Shown here piece by piece: positions 1 to 6,985 of a stretch of DNA of 64,000 bases. The position numbers and the translations under genes were made by a program. Below the pieces are notes generated by a model that was not told the DNA's origin, searched no databases, and saw only the letters and a program-made list of their open reading frames with translations. Position 1 is the first letter of the stretch. The number at the start of each line of letters is the position of its first letter. The DNA comes from Burkholderiales bacterium (GTDB lineage: Bacteria > Pseudomonadota > Gammaproteobacteria > Burkholderiales > Burkholderiaceae_C), in contig JACPUE010000056.1 of the NCBI GenBank assembly GCA_016192425.1, positions 1-64,000 of the forward strand, read 5' to 3'.

Positions 1-411
1 GTTGGACAGGCGCACCTGGTCGCAGGTGATCTCGCTGAAGATGCGCCACTGCGAATCGATGTGGCGCACCTGGTGGTGCAGCACCAGGCCCGAATGCGCC
101 TCGACCTCGCCGGGGCAACCGGCCAGGATGACCAGCGGCGAACGCTCGGCATAGGCGCTGGCCACGGCGTTGACGACGTTGAGCGCACCCGCGCCGTAGG
201 TGACCGCCACCACGCCCAGGCCGCAGTGCATGCGCGCGGCGGCATCGGCGGCAAAGCCCAGGGCAGGCTCGTGGCTGAGCGTCACCAGGGGGAGGATGTT
301 GCTCTCCTCGATCTGCTTGAACAGCGGCAGGATGAAGTCGCCGGGAATACCAAAAATTTCCTGCGCGCCGTGGTTCTTGAGGGCGCGCAGCAGCGCAAGG
401 CCGAGGGTCAT
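1..411 (-). CDS. ipdC: Phenylpyruvate/indolepyruvate decarboxylase, N-terminal part (runs off window)
   Basis: This is the first 137 residues of a thiamine diphosphate-dependent 2-keto acid decarboxylase, cut by the left edge of the window. The start MTLGLALLRALKNHGAQ, the segment IFGIPGDF, the catalytic Glu in LSHEPALGFAADAAAR and the following TYGAGALNVVNAVASAYAE closely match, from memory, the Azospirillum-type phenylpyruvate decarboxylase. Such enzymes turn phenylpyruvate or indole-3-pyruvate into the aldehyde and CO2 in the Ehrlich/auxin pathway in the cytoplasm. The ATG at 411 has a GGAG Shine-Dalgarno about 9 bases upstream. Substrate choice cannot be decided without the C-terminal half, so the symbol is provisional (ppdC is equally possible). 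Confidence 0.85.
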   Translation of the reverse strand, partial: MTLGLALLRALKNHGAQEIFGIPGDFILPLFKQIEESNILPLVTLSHEPALGFAADAAARMHCGLGVVAVTYGAGALNVVNAVASAYAERSPLVILAGCPGEVEAHSGLVLHHQVRHIDSQWRIFSEITCDQVRLSN

Positions 412-473
412 GGGGATGTCTCCGGGGGGTTCTGCAAAGCCCGGATGATCGTGGCGGCTGGGGGGCAAAAGCA

Positions 474-487
474 CTGATCTGGATCAA
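474..487 (-). promoter_or_regulatory. Possible FNR/ANR-type box upstream of the decarboxylase
   Basis: CTGAT-CTGG-ATCAA differs at one base from the FNR consensus TTGAT-N4-ATCAA. It lies about 63 bases upstream of the decarboxylase ATG, a workable place for low-oxygen activation. This is a sequence match only; no -10 element was fixed. Confidence 0.35.
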
Positions 488-515
488 ACACAGAACGCAA
501 ACCAATGGCCGAAAT

Positions 516-549
516 GCACAATTATTTGTGCCTTTAAGGCAAATTGTGC
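516..549. promoter_or_regulatory. Nested inverted repeat, operator-like
   Basis: The arms GCACAATT (516-523) and AATTGTGC (542-549) are perfect inverted repeats. Between them lies a second, weaker symmetry (TTTGTGCC...GGCAAA). The AT-rich symmetric site 105 bases upstream of the decarboxylase resembles an operator for a dimeric regulator such as Lrp/AsnC, but the regulator is unknown. Confidence 0.35.
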
Positions 550-932
550 GCAGTTTGGTTGCGTAGTTTGTTTTTTATTCGCACTAAGTGTGTGCCTCAG
601 CCCAATGCGCTCCGCGCGTGGAAGTTGGCTGATCCGTTCTACTGCGTGCCCGGCAAATTCAAATGCATGCCGTACGGCTTCCTTGGGGCTGGTGCCGGGT
701 GTTCGTACGGAAAGAGGCTGTCACGTAGGACAGGCCAAAGGTCGAAATCGACCTTGAAGTGACGCTCGGGTTGTGCGACCCAATGACGGCTTCGCAGCGA
801 TTGCAGCAGTTAGTCGTTAGTGTTCCAACACGCGCTGTTCTGCGGCAAACATGAGAAGACAGGCCCAGCAGATCTAGCGCTAACATCCCAATAGAACCGG
901 GCGAAGCCCACAGCAAGATCCAGGGATGAAGA
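550..932. other. Non-coding stretch at the left boundary of the Kom-like island
   Basis: I see no convincing gene on either strand. The short open frames here lack family motifs and good starts. An 8-base inverted repeat with a 2-base spacer (AAGGTCGA-AA-TCGACCTT) lies at 738-755. Base composition is already lower in GC than the chromosome further right, so this probably belongs to the acquired segment or its junction. No integrase, direct repeat or tRNA end was recognised. Confidence 0.4.
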
Positions 933-1970
933 TTGAATCAGCGACAACTTGATCTGCCAGGGCTATTGGCCGAAGCCGACGACGCAGACGACGGCGGAGC
1001 ACAAGCGCACGTACATGACCGGGGGGAGCTCCACGTGCACATCAACGGTGCCATTCCTTTGTCTACCATCCAGGAGATCATGGCTGACGAAGCAACGTCG
1101 CTTCCGGTTGGGTTCGATTTTGAGCAAGACATGATCCGCCTAGCACCGTGTACATCGCTGGCTGAATATCTCACACCCTGGCAGGTGCTGCGTCTCTTTC
1201 CCAAGAAGCGCGCGAACCTTGATCGCCTCGCCAATGCTGTTCTGGCGAGCTTGGCAGAACACGCCGTGCGTTTTGTTGAGCTTCGCAGCAGTGTTCTGTA
1301 TCTGACCGGACTTCAGAACTGCACGCCGGCGCAGGCATTAGAACGCCTCATTGAATCCACCGGCAGCGCGGCACAACTCCACGGAATCCAGCGGGGCTTA
1401 ATCCTCACTGTGACGCGAGGCGACTACGGTGCTTCCAATCTCGCCACCCTCTTGCAGGCCTACGAGAACCTCGGACGGCCGAAGGATGTCGTGGGGATCG
1501 ACCTTGCCGGGGATGAAGAGATGCCCTACTCGGCTGAGCTGCCCGCGATGATCCGTGAGGCCAAGGACCGGTACGGCTTAGGCATCACTATCCACGCCGG
1601 AGAGACTGGCCGCGTGGAGAACGTACGCGCGGCCGTGGATCTCTTCCACGCAGATCGGATCGGCCATGGTACGGCCGCTGGCAAGGATCCGTATCTGCTG
1701 GACCTGCTGGCTGCCAAGGGGGTTTGCGTCGAGATCTGCCCGGTCAGCAACCGGCTCACGGGCGCGGTTCCCCGTGATGAGGCCCACCCTCTACAGGAGT
1801 TCCGACGCCACGGCGTGCCGTTCGTGATTTGCTCCGACAACCCCGCAATCCACCAACGCGGCTTGGCAGACGACCAGGCTACCGCCATGGCTGAAGGCTT
1901 GTCCATCCGCGACATGCGGCAGCAGTACGAAGTCGCAAAACGCTTTTCATTCATGGAGGGGTTGAATTGA
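933..1970 (+). CDS. Adenosine deaminase-family protein, KomA-like (Kongming defence)
   Basis: A 345-residue metal-dependent deaminase of the adenosine deaminase fold. All catalytic landmarks are present: the HxH zinc motif (H34, H36 in ELHVHINGA), HAGE (H221, E224), the GHG histidine (H245 in RIGHG) and the SDNP aspartate (D302). An intact active site argues for real deamination. In Kongming systems KomA is reported to deaminate dAMP to dIMP; that assignment rests on the operon context here. The start is a TTG at 933: an in-frame stop lies at 927-929, and AGGG at 922-925 gives 7-base spacing. Its stop overlaps the next start by four bases. Composition is visibly less GC-rich than the flanking genes, suggesting transfer. 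Confidence 0.8.
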   Translation: MNQRQLDLPGLLAEADDADDGGAQAHVHDRGELHVHINGAIPLSTIQEIMADEATSLPVGFDFEQDMIRLAPCTSLAEYLTPWQVLRLFPKKRANLDRLANAVLASLAEHAVRFVELRSSVLYLTGLQNCTPAQALERLIESTGSAAQLHGIQRGLILTVTRGDYGASNLATLLQAYENLGRPKDVVGIDLAGDEEMPYSAELPAMIREAKDRYGLGITIHAGETGRVENVRAAVDLFHADRIGHGTAAGKDPYLLDLLAAKGVCVEICPVSNRLTGAVPRDEAHPLQEFRRHGVPFVICSDNPAIHQRGLADDQATAMAEGLSIRDMRQQYEVAKRFSFMEGLN

Positions 1971-2527
1971 AGATTCGATTTATGTCTGGCAACAAACACA
2001 AGATCGCGGAGGTGCAACGCATCCTCACCCCGGTCGGCGTTGACATCGTGCCGGTATCCAGAAAGATCGAGGAGCTGCAAACGCAGGATGTCCACGCGCT
2101 CGTGCGAGACAAACTGATCAAGGCGTTCCAAGAAATAGGCCGCCCGTTGTTCGTTGAGCACACGGGGCTATACCTCAGCGGAATGAACGACCTCCCAGCA
2201 GGCTTGACCCAGATCTTTTGGGACCGGCTGGAAGCCAACCGCTTCGTTGACCTCGTGGCCGGCCTGGGTGATGACAAAGTCACCGCAAAGACGGTGCTTG
2301 GATACTGCGACGGGCGCGAGATGCACCTGTTCGAGGGTGCCATCGAAGGCACTGTTCCCCGTGCTCCTGTTGGCCCAGAGGACTTCCAATGGGACTGCGT
2401 CTTCATTCCCAACGGCAGCACGAAGACGTTTGCCGAGATGGGCACCGACAAGGACGCCATATCCATGCGCCGCAAAGCGCTGGACAAGTTCGCTGCCCAC
2501 CTCACAGCCACGAAAGTCATGAAATGA
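1967..2527 (+). CDS. HAM1/ITPase-fold protein, KomB-like nucleotide sensor
   Basis: A 186-residue protein of the non-canonical purine NTP pyrophosphatase (RdgB/HAM1/ITPA) family. The nucleotide-binding start SGNKHK (7-12) is intact. The usual acidic active-site motif (E-D-S/T-G-L) instead reads VEHTGL, with H65 in place of the catalytic Asp, and the usual SHRxxAL reads SMRRKAL. These changes suggest it binds inosine-type nucleotides without efficient hydrolysis, which fits a sensor subunit (inference). The start is TTG at 1967 with GGAGGGG just upstream, overlapping the previous stop (TTGA). The stop overlaps the next ATG (ATGA), so the three genes are translationally coupled. Confidence 0.78.
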   Translation: MKIRFMSGNKHKIAEVQRILTPVGVDIVPVSRKIEELQTQDVHALVRDKLIKAFQEIGRPLFVEHTGLYLSGMNDLPAGLTQIFWDRLEANRFVDLVAGLGDDKVTAKTVLGYCDGREMHLFEGAIEGTVPRAPVGPEDFQWDCVFIPNGSTKTFAEMGTDKDAISMRRKALDKFAAHLTATKVMK

Positions 2528-3318
2528 GAGCTGAGCTTCTTGACGCGCACCGCAGCGGCAAGCTGATGCTGTTTGTAGGTGCCGGCGTGTCCGCGAACCT
2601 TGGCTTGCCGAGTTGGGGCCAACTCATCGCGCACATCGCGAAGGAGCTGGGCTATGACCCGGCAGTGTTTGCCACCTATGGGAACTACCAGACCCTTGCT
2701 GAGTTTTACAAGAAGAAGAGAGGCGGACTTGGCGAGTTGAGGAGCTGGATGGACCGGGAGTGGCACAAGCCGTCCACAGACATCAAGGCTTCCGATATTC
2801 ACCGGCTGATCACTCAGGGCAACTTCTCGCGGATTTACACCACCAACTACGACCGTTGGCTTGAGATCGCACACACTGAGTTCGGCGTGAAGTACGACAA
2901 GATTGCCAGTGTGGCGGATATGGTTGCCGTTAGGGACGGTCACCGCCAGATCATCAAGTTCCATGGTGATTTCGCAGCTGACGAGTCGATCGTCCTCGAC
3001 GAGACCAGCTACTACCAACGGCTGAATTTCGATACGCCACTGGACATCAAGCTGCGCAACGACGTGTTAAGCAATTCCGTCCTCTTTGTCGGCTACAGCC
3101 TGACGGACTTCAATATCCGGCTCCTGTTCTATCGACTGACGGAGATGTGGGGTCGTTCGCCGCTGGCATCCGTCAGACCCAAGTCCTACGTCTTCACGCA
3201 CCGTCCAAACCCAGCAGCAGAGGAAGTGCTGAGGCACTGGGGCATCGAGATGATCGTGTCCGACGAGGACGATCCAAAGAAGGCGCTCACGGACTTCCTC
3301 CAAAATCTCGTGACCTAA
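2524..3318 (+). CDS. SIR2-domain NADase effector, KomC-like
   Basis: A 264-residue SIR2-family protein. Visible motifs are GAGVS (19-23) for NAD binding, TTNYD with N108, KFHGD with catalytic-type H147, and the defence-SIR2 signature GYSLTDFN (190-197). There are no zinc-finger cysteines of deacetylase sirtuins, so NAD cleavage is more likely than protein deacetylation. In Kongming, KomC is reported to act with KomB and deplete NAD when dITP accumulates during infection. The ATG at 2524 overlaps the KomB-like stop by four bases. The protein is essentially one domain, shorter than Thoeris ThsA or multi-domain DSR proteins. Confidence 0.8.
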   Translation: MRAELLDAHRSGKLMLFVGAGVSANLGLPSWGQLIAHIAKELGYDPAVFATYGNYQTLAEFYKKKRGGLGELRSWMDREWHKPSTDIKASDIHRLITQGNFSRIYTTNYDRWLEIAHTEFGVKYDKIASVADMVAVRDGHRQIIKFHGDFAADESIVLDETSYYQRLNFDTPLDIKLRNDVLSNSVLFVGYSLTDFNIRLLFYRLTEMWGRSPLASVRPKSYVFTHRPNPAAEEVLRHWGIEMIVSDEDDPKKALTDFLQNLVT

Positions 3319-3341
3319 CAAAGTCAGCAGGCTCTTCATTG

Positions 3342-3357
3342 GCGCTTCGGGAAGCGC
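3342..3357 (+). terminator. Possible hairpin terminator after the Kom-like operon
   Basis: Stem GCGCTT / AAGCGC around a CGGG tetraloop, 24 bases after the SIR2 stop, followed by an AT-rich stretch rather than a clean T run. Confidence 0.4.
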
Positions 3358-3616
3358 GTGCCTTAATTATTTAAATCCTGATGAGCAGACAGGCCTCGGC
3401 CGATAGTTATGGAGTAGCGCTGGCCATCCCTCATCTTTGGTGCAGGTCTTCTCCGCCGCTAGGTACAAATGCCCTCACGAACATGGGAGGCGGCTGTCCG
3501 TCGATTGACCGATCACGACCGAAGCAGTCGCTCAGGCCGTCGAACGCGAATGACTCCGTTCAGCCTTGAACCGTCGCTAGCACTCGCCTTCCCAGAGACG
3601 CTTGCCTACCGCCCCC
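3358..3616. other. Non-coding stretch at the right boundary of the Kom-like island
   Basis: About 260 bases with no supportable gene. Composition moves from AT-rich (around 3362-3376) back to the chromosomal level. I found no attachment-site repeat matching the left boundary by eye. Confidence 0.4.
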
Positions 3617-4318
3617 TCACCCCCGCCGCACCACAAACCTCGCAAACCGCGCCCCCAGTCGCTCCACCTGCATGGCTGTCAGCGCCCAGGCAGCAGCGCC
3701 CGGCGCGCGGCATTCCTGCAGCGCCCAGTGGGCCACGCCTGTATCGGCCAGGGTGTCGGCCAGGGCAAACAAGTCGTCCACACTGAACAGGCCCGCATGC
3801 CAGGTGGTGCGGCATTCATGGGGCACGCCGCTGGCGAGCAGGTGGCGCAACGATGCAAAGGCTTTGGCGCCGCTGCCGGGGGTGCGGGTGATGGCGTCGT
3901 AGGCGTGCAGCGGGCCTTTGATGTCCAGGCCCACCCAGTCGAGCAGGGGCAGCAGGGCTTGCAGGCGTTCGGGGTACATGCCGCCGGTGTGCAGCGCGGT
4001 TTGAAAGCCCAGGGCGCGCACTTGTGCCAGCGCGGCGGGCAAGGCGGCCTGCAGCGTGGGTTCGCCGCCGGAGAAGACGACGCCGTCGAGCAGGCCCTGG
4101 CGGCTGTGCAAGAAGGCCAGCACCTCAGGCCACGGCACGGCGGCGGGGGTGGTGGCGTCCAGCAGTTCGGGGTTGTGGCAGTAGCCGCAGCGCCAGGGGC
4201 AGCCCTGGCCATAGAGCACGGCGGCCAGGCGGCCGGGGAAGTCGATGGTGGTGAGCGGCGTGATGCCGCCGATGCGCAGGGGGTTGGCAGACAACAGGGT
4301 TTCGCTCACGGTATCCAT
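3617..4318 (-). CDS. nrdG: Anaerobic ribonucleotide reductase activating protein
   Basis: A 233-residue radical-SAM enzyme that installs the glycyl radical on class III ribonucleotide reductase. The CPWRCGYC motif (CX3CX2C) binds the 4Fe-4S cluster. FSGGEPTLQ is the following glycine-rich SAM motif, and GLDIKGP is typical of the family. The start at 4318 (MDTVSETLLSANPLRIGG) is preferred: the frame is open further upstream but reads through an interspersed repeat and lacks family similarity. It is the last gene of the nrdD operon and should be co-transcribed with its substrate. Confidence 0.9.
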   Translation of the reverse strand: MDTVSETLLSANPLRIGGITPLTTIDFPGRLAAVLYGQGCPWRCGYCHNPELLDATTPAAVPWPEVLAFLHSRQGLLDGVVFSGGEPTLQAALPAALAQVRALGFQTALHTGGMYPERLQALLPLLDWVGLDIKGPLHAYDAITRTPGSGAKAFASLRHLLASGVPHECRTTWHAGLFSVDDLFALADTLADTGVAHWALQECRAPGAAAWALTAMQVERLGARFARFVVRRG

Positions 4319-4355
4319 GGTTGAAGACGTATGCCCTTGCGCGGCCCCGGCCAGC

Positions 4356-4460
4356 GGCCACCGCGCAAGGGCCGCCCCGCCGCGCTGGTGCCGTCCCCCT
4401 TCCCGTAGTGCGAAGCACGAAGAGAGAAGGGGGAAGCGGCGCAGCCGCTCAGGGGGTTGC
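4356..4460 (-). repeat. Comamonadaceae gene-end repeat, copy 1
   Basis: A C/G-rich element containing CCACCGCGCAAGGGC, a run of CCCC blocks, an AGCGGCG-CAGCCGCT hairpin and CAGGGGG. Near-copies sit at 27728-27838, 52545-52660 (inverted) and 62684-62795. Each starts within a few bases of a gene's 3' end. The function is unknown, possibly termination or mRNA end protection. Confidence 0.7.
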
Positions 4461-4643
4461 TCACTTTTCAGCAAAGAACTGGCGCTCGTTGTGTTCGCCC
4501 TGCTTGCCGATATTGAAGCTGGCCACGGGGCGGTGGTAGCCCATGACGCGGGTCCAGACTTCGCAGGGCTGGCGCTCGGCGTCGGTGAGTTGCACGTCGG
4601 CGGCGGTGGCCAGGGCGGTGTGTTCGGTGGGGGTGTGGTGCAT
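4461..4643 (-). CDS. Separately encoded glycyl-radical tail of class III ribonucleotide reductase
   Basis: A 60-residue protein matching only the last segment of NrdD. The motif PCEVWTRVMGYHRPVASFN corresponds to the family C-terminus, so G35 is the predicted radical glycine. C27 aligns with the fourth cysteine of the NrdD zinc site. An AAGGAG Shine-Dalgarno about 6 bases before the ATG at 4643 shows it is translated on its own. It lies between nrdD and nrdG in the same orientation. The main NrdD (4743-6770) ends after the first three zinc cysteines and lacks a glycine loop, so the two polypeptides must assemble to give a working enzyme (inference). Confidence 0.8.
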   Translation of the reverse strand: MHHTPTEHTALATAADVQLTDAERQPCEVWTRVMGYHRPVASFNIGKQGEHNERQFFAEK

Positions 4644-4667
4644 GCTGATCTCCTTAGGGGTGGTTGA

Positions 4668-4725
4668 AATGCTATTAATTTGATAGCTGCTTGCGCTTAT
4701 CCAGCAAGCGATAGATGCCGTTTTT
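4668..4725 (+). repeat. Short interspersed repeat (ATGCTAT family), copy A
   Basis: Begins ATGCTATT, then TTGATAGCTGCTTGCGCTTA, then AGCAAGCG and AGATGCC. Other copies lie at 6928-6966, 15220-15275, 26999-27050, 29172-29225, 39207-39262, 45246-45312 and 52700-52757. It separates nrdD from its split-off tail gene. Confidence 0.75.
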
Positions 4726-4742
4726 GCTTGAAGTTTTCGCCA

Positions 4743-6770
4743 TCAGGCGGCCAGGCGCTCGCGCTTGGCCTGCAGGCGTTCTGCGTCGCACTGGGGGCAG
4801 AACGGGTGTTCGCCCTCCAGGTAGCCGTGCGTGGGGCAGATGGAGAAGGTGGGCGTGATGGTGATGTAGGGCAGGCGAAAGCGCGTGAGTGCGCGGCGCA
4901 CCAGCTCGCGGCAGGCGGCGCCGCTGGAGACGCGCTCACCCATGTACAGGTGCAGCACGGTGCCGCCGGTGTATTTGGTTTGCAGTTCTTCCTGGCGCGC
5001 CAGGGCTTCGAAGGGGTCGTCCGTCCAGCCTACGGGCAGTTGCGAGGAGTTGGTGTAGTACGGCTGGCTGGCCGTGCCAGCCTGGGCGATGGCGGGCCAG
5101 CGCTTTTTGTCTTCTTTGGCAAAGCGGTAGGTGGTGCCTTCGGCGGGCGTGGCCTCCAGGTTGTAGAGGTGGCCGGTTTCTTCCTGGATCTGCACGATGC
5201 GCGCGCGCACATGGTCCAGCAGGCGCACGGCAAACTGGTGGCCCTGGGGGCTGGTGATGTCGTGCGCGTCGCCGGTGAAGTTGCGCACCATTTCGTTGAT
5301 GCCGTTGACGCCCAGCGTGCTGAAGTGGTTACGCAGCGTGCCCAGGTAGCGCTTGGTGTAGGGGAACAGGCCCTGGTCCATGAGCCGCTGGATGAGCTTG
5401 CGCTTGACCTCCAGGCTTTGCTTGCCCAGCTCCAGCAGGCGGTCCAGCGCGGCGTACATGCCGGCCTCGTCGCCCGCATGCTGGTAGCCCAGGCGCGCGC
5501 AGTTGATGGTGACCACGCCCACGCTGCCCGTCTGCTCGGCACTGCCAAACAGGCCGTTGCCGCGCTTGAGCAGTTCGCGCAAATCCAGCTGCAGGCGGCA
5601 GCACATGGAGCGCACCATGTTGGGCTCCAGCTCGGAGTTCACAAAGTTCTGGAAGTACGGCAGGCCGTATTTGGCCGTCATCTCGAACAGCGCGGCGGCG
5701 TTCTCGCTCTCCCACGGAAAGTCTTTGGTGATGTTGTACGTGGGGATGGGGAAGGTGAACACGCGGCCCTTGGCGTCGCCGGTGGTCATCACGTCGATGT
5801 AGGCGCGGTTGATGAGGTCCATTTCGGCCTGCAGCTCGCCGTAGCAAAACGGCATTTCCACGCCGCCGATCACGGGCACCTGCTCGCGCAGGTCTTCGGG
5901 GCAGGTCCAGTCGAAGGTGAGGTTGGTGAAGGGGGTTTGCGTGCCCCAGCGCGAGGGCACGTTGAGGTTGTAGATCAGCTCCTGGATGCACTGGCGCACG
6001 GCGGCGTAATCCATGCCGTCCTTGCGCACAAAGGGCGCCATGTAGGTGTCGAACGACGAAAACGCCTGCGCACCCGCCCATTCGTTTTGCAACGTGCCGA
6101 GGAAGTTGACGATCTGCCCCACGGCGGAGCTCATGTGCTTGGGGGGCGCGGCCTCCACCTTGCCCGGCACGCCGTTCAGCCCCTCGTGCAAGAGCGTGCG
6201 CAGCGACCAGCCCGCGCAGTAGCCGCTGAGCATGTCGAGGTCGTGGATGTGGATGTCGCCGTTGCGGTGCGCCTCGCCGATTTCAGGGGCGTACACATGC
6301 GAGAGCCAGTAGTTGGCCGTGACCTTGCCCGCCACGTTGAGGATGAGCCCGCCCAGCGAATAGCCCTGGTTGGCGTTGGCGTTGACGCGCCAGTCGGCGC
6401 GCGTGAGGTATTCGTTGATGGAGCTTTCCACGTCCACCAGAGTCTGTTTGTCGGCGCGAAGCTGGGCGCGGCGGTCGCGGTAGGCAATGTAGGCGCGCGC
6501 GGTCTGCAGGTGGTTGGCGGCAATCAGCGTGTGCTCGACCACGTCCTGGATCTGCTCGATGCCCGGCGCCTGGCCGTGGAAGCGGTGGATCAGCACCTTG
6601 CCCACCTGGGCGGAGAGCAACTGGGCCTCGTCCGCCCCGAACTCGCCCGTGGCGGTCCCGGCGCGCTCGATGGCCGAGCGGATCTTGCGTGCATCAAAAA
6701 CGGCGCGTTGGCCGCTGCGCTTGAGCACCTCGCGGGGCAGGGTGACGGTGGTGGGGTTTGGAGGAGTCAT
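4743..6770 (-). CDS. nrdD: Anaerobic (class III) ribonucleoside-triphosphate reductase, large part
   Basis: A 675-residue class III reductase that makes dNTPs from NTPs without oxygen. An ATP-cone lies near residues 10-95 (VLKRSGQRAVFDARKI), followed by the ten-stranded barrel with NPFTNLTFD-like, SMCCRLQLDLRELLKRG and GVVTINCARLGY segments. It ends at the zinc region ICPTHGY...FCPQC, giving three of the four usual cysteines, and then stops without the RVxGY glycine loop; that part is encoded at 4461-4643. The ATG at 6770 is chosen because upstream in-frame ATGs (6803, 6812) fall in the NrdR operator. Expression is probably repressed by NrdR and higher without oxygen. Confidence 0.9.
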   Translation of the reverse strand: MTPPNPTTVTLPREVLKRSGQRAVFDARKIRSAIERAGTATGEFGADEAQLLSAQVGKVLIHRFHGQAPGIEQIQDVVEHTLIAANHLQTARAYIAYRDRRAQLRADKQTLVDVESSINEYLTRADWRVNANANQGYSLGGLILNVAGKVTANYWLSHVYAPEIGEAHRNGDIHIHDLDMLSGYCAGWSLRTLLHEGLNGVPGKVEAAPPKHMSSAVGQIVNFLGTLQNEWAGAQAFSSFDTYMAPFVRKDGMDYAAVRQCIQELIYNLNVPSRWGTQTPFTNLTFDWTCPEDLREQVPVIGGVEMPFCYGELQAEMDLINRAYIDVMTTGDAKGRVFTFPIPTYNITKDFPWESENAAALFEMTAKYGLPYFQNFVNSELEPNMVRSMCCRLQLDLRELLKRGNGLFGSAEQTGSVGVVTINCARLGYQHAGDEAGMYAALDRLLELGKQSLEVKRKLIQRLMDQGLFPYTKRYLGTLRNHFSTLGVNGINEMVRNFTGDAHDITSPQGHQFAVRLLDHVRARIVQIQEETGHLYNLEATPAEGTTYRFAKEDKKRWPAIAQAGTASQPYYTNSSQLPVGWTDDPFEALARQEELQTKYTGGTVLHLYMGERVSSGAACRELVRRALTRFRLPYITITPTFSICPTHGYLEGEHPFCPQCDAERLQAKRERLAA

Positions 6771-6783
6771 GGCGGCCTTTTGA

Positions 6784-6831
6784 ACACTACATTTAGTGCG
6801 CATGATAGCCATTAAACACTATAGGTAGTTT
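6784..6831 (-). promoter_or_regulatory. Two NrdR boxes upstream of nrdD
   Basis: ACACTACATTTAGTGC (6784-6799) and ACACTATAGGTAGTTT (6816-6831) both resemble the NrdR consensus ACACWATATATWGTGT. Their starts are 32 bases apart, three helical turns, which is the usual spacing of paired NrdR boxes. The inner box ends only 13 bases from the chosen nrdD ATG, so binding would block the promoter and start region. A degenerate FNR-like site (TTGAT-CAGG-CACAA, two mismatches) overlaps at 6830-6843. Confidence 0.75.
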
Positions 6832-6927
6832 GATCAGGCACAAACCGGGGGCCGCAGCGTTGCAGGCCGGCGGCAGGGGCACACAGCGGCAGAGCGCCTG
6901 GATATTTGGGTGTTTTTAGCGTCAAAC

Positions 6928-6966
6928 GCCCGCACATAAAGCGCAAGCAGCTATCAAAAATAGAGC
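6928..6966 (-). repeat. Short interspersed repeat (ATGCTAT family), copy B
   Basis: On the minus strand it reads GTGCTCTATTTTTGATAGCTGC then TTGCGCTTTATG. It lies 20 bases from the stop of the GGDEF-EAL gene, in the convergent space before the nrdD promoter. Confidence 0.65.
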
Positions 6967-6985
6967 ACCGTGCTCTGCAGCCCGG

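Noticed and set aside
659-916. Minus-strand 85-codon frame left of the Kom-like operon
   Set aside because: No recognisable motif, poor start and Ser/Thr-rich random composition; treated as island-boundary DNA.
933-3318. RADAR or Thoeris system
   Set aside because: RADAR needs a large AAA+ ATPase (RdrA) with a long deaminase, and Thoeris needs a TIR protein; neither is present.
412-3616. Mobile element carrying the Kom-like operon
   Set aside because: Lower GC suggests transfer, but no integrase, transposase, tRNA end or flanking direct repeat could be identified by eye.
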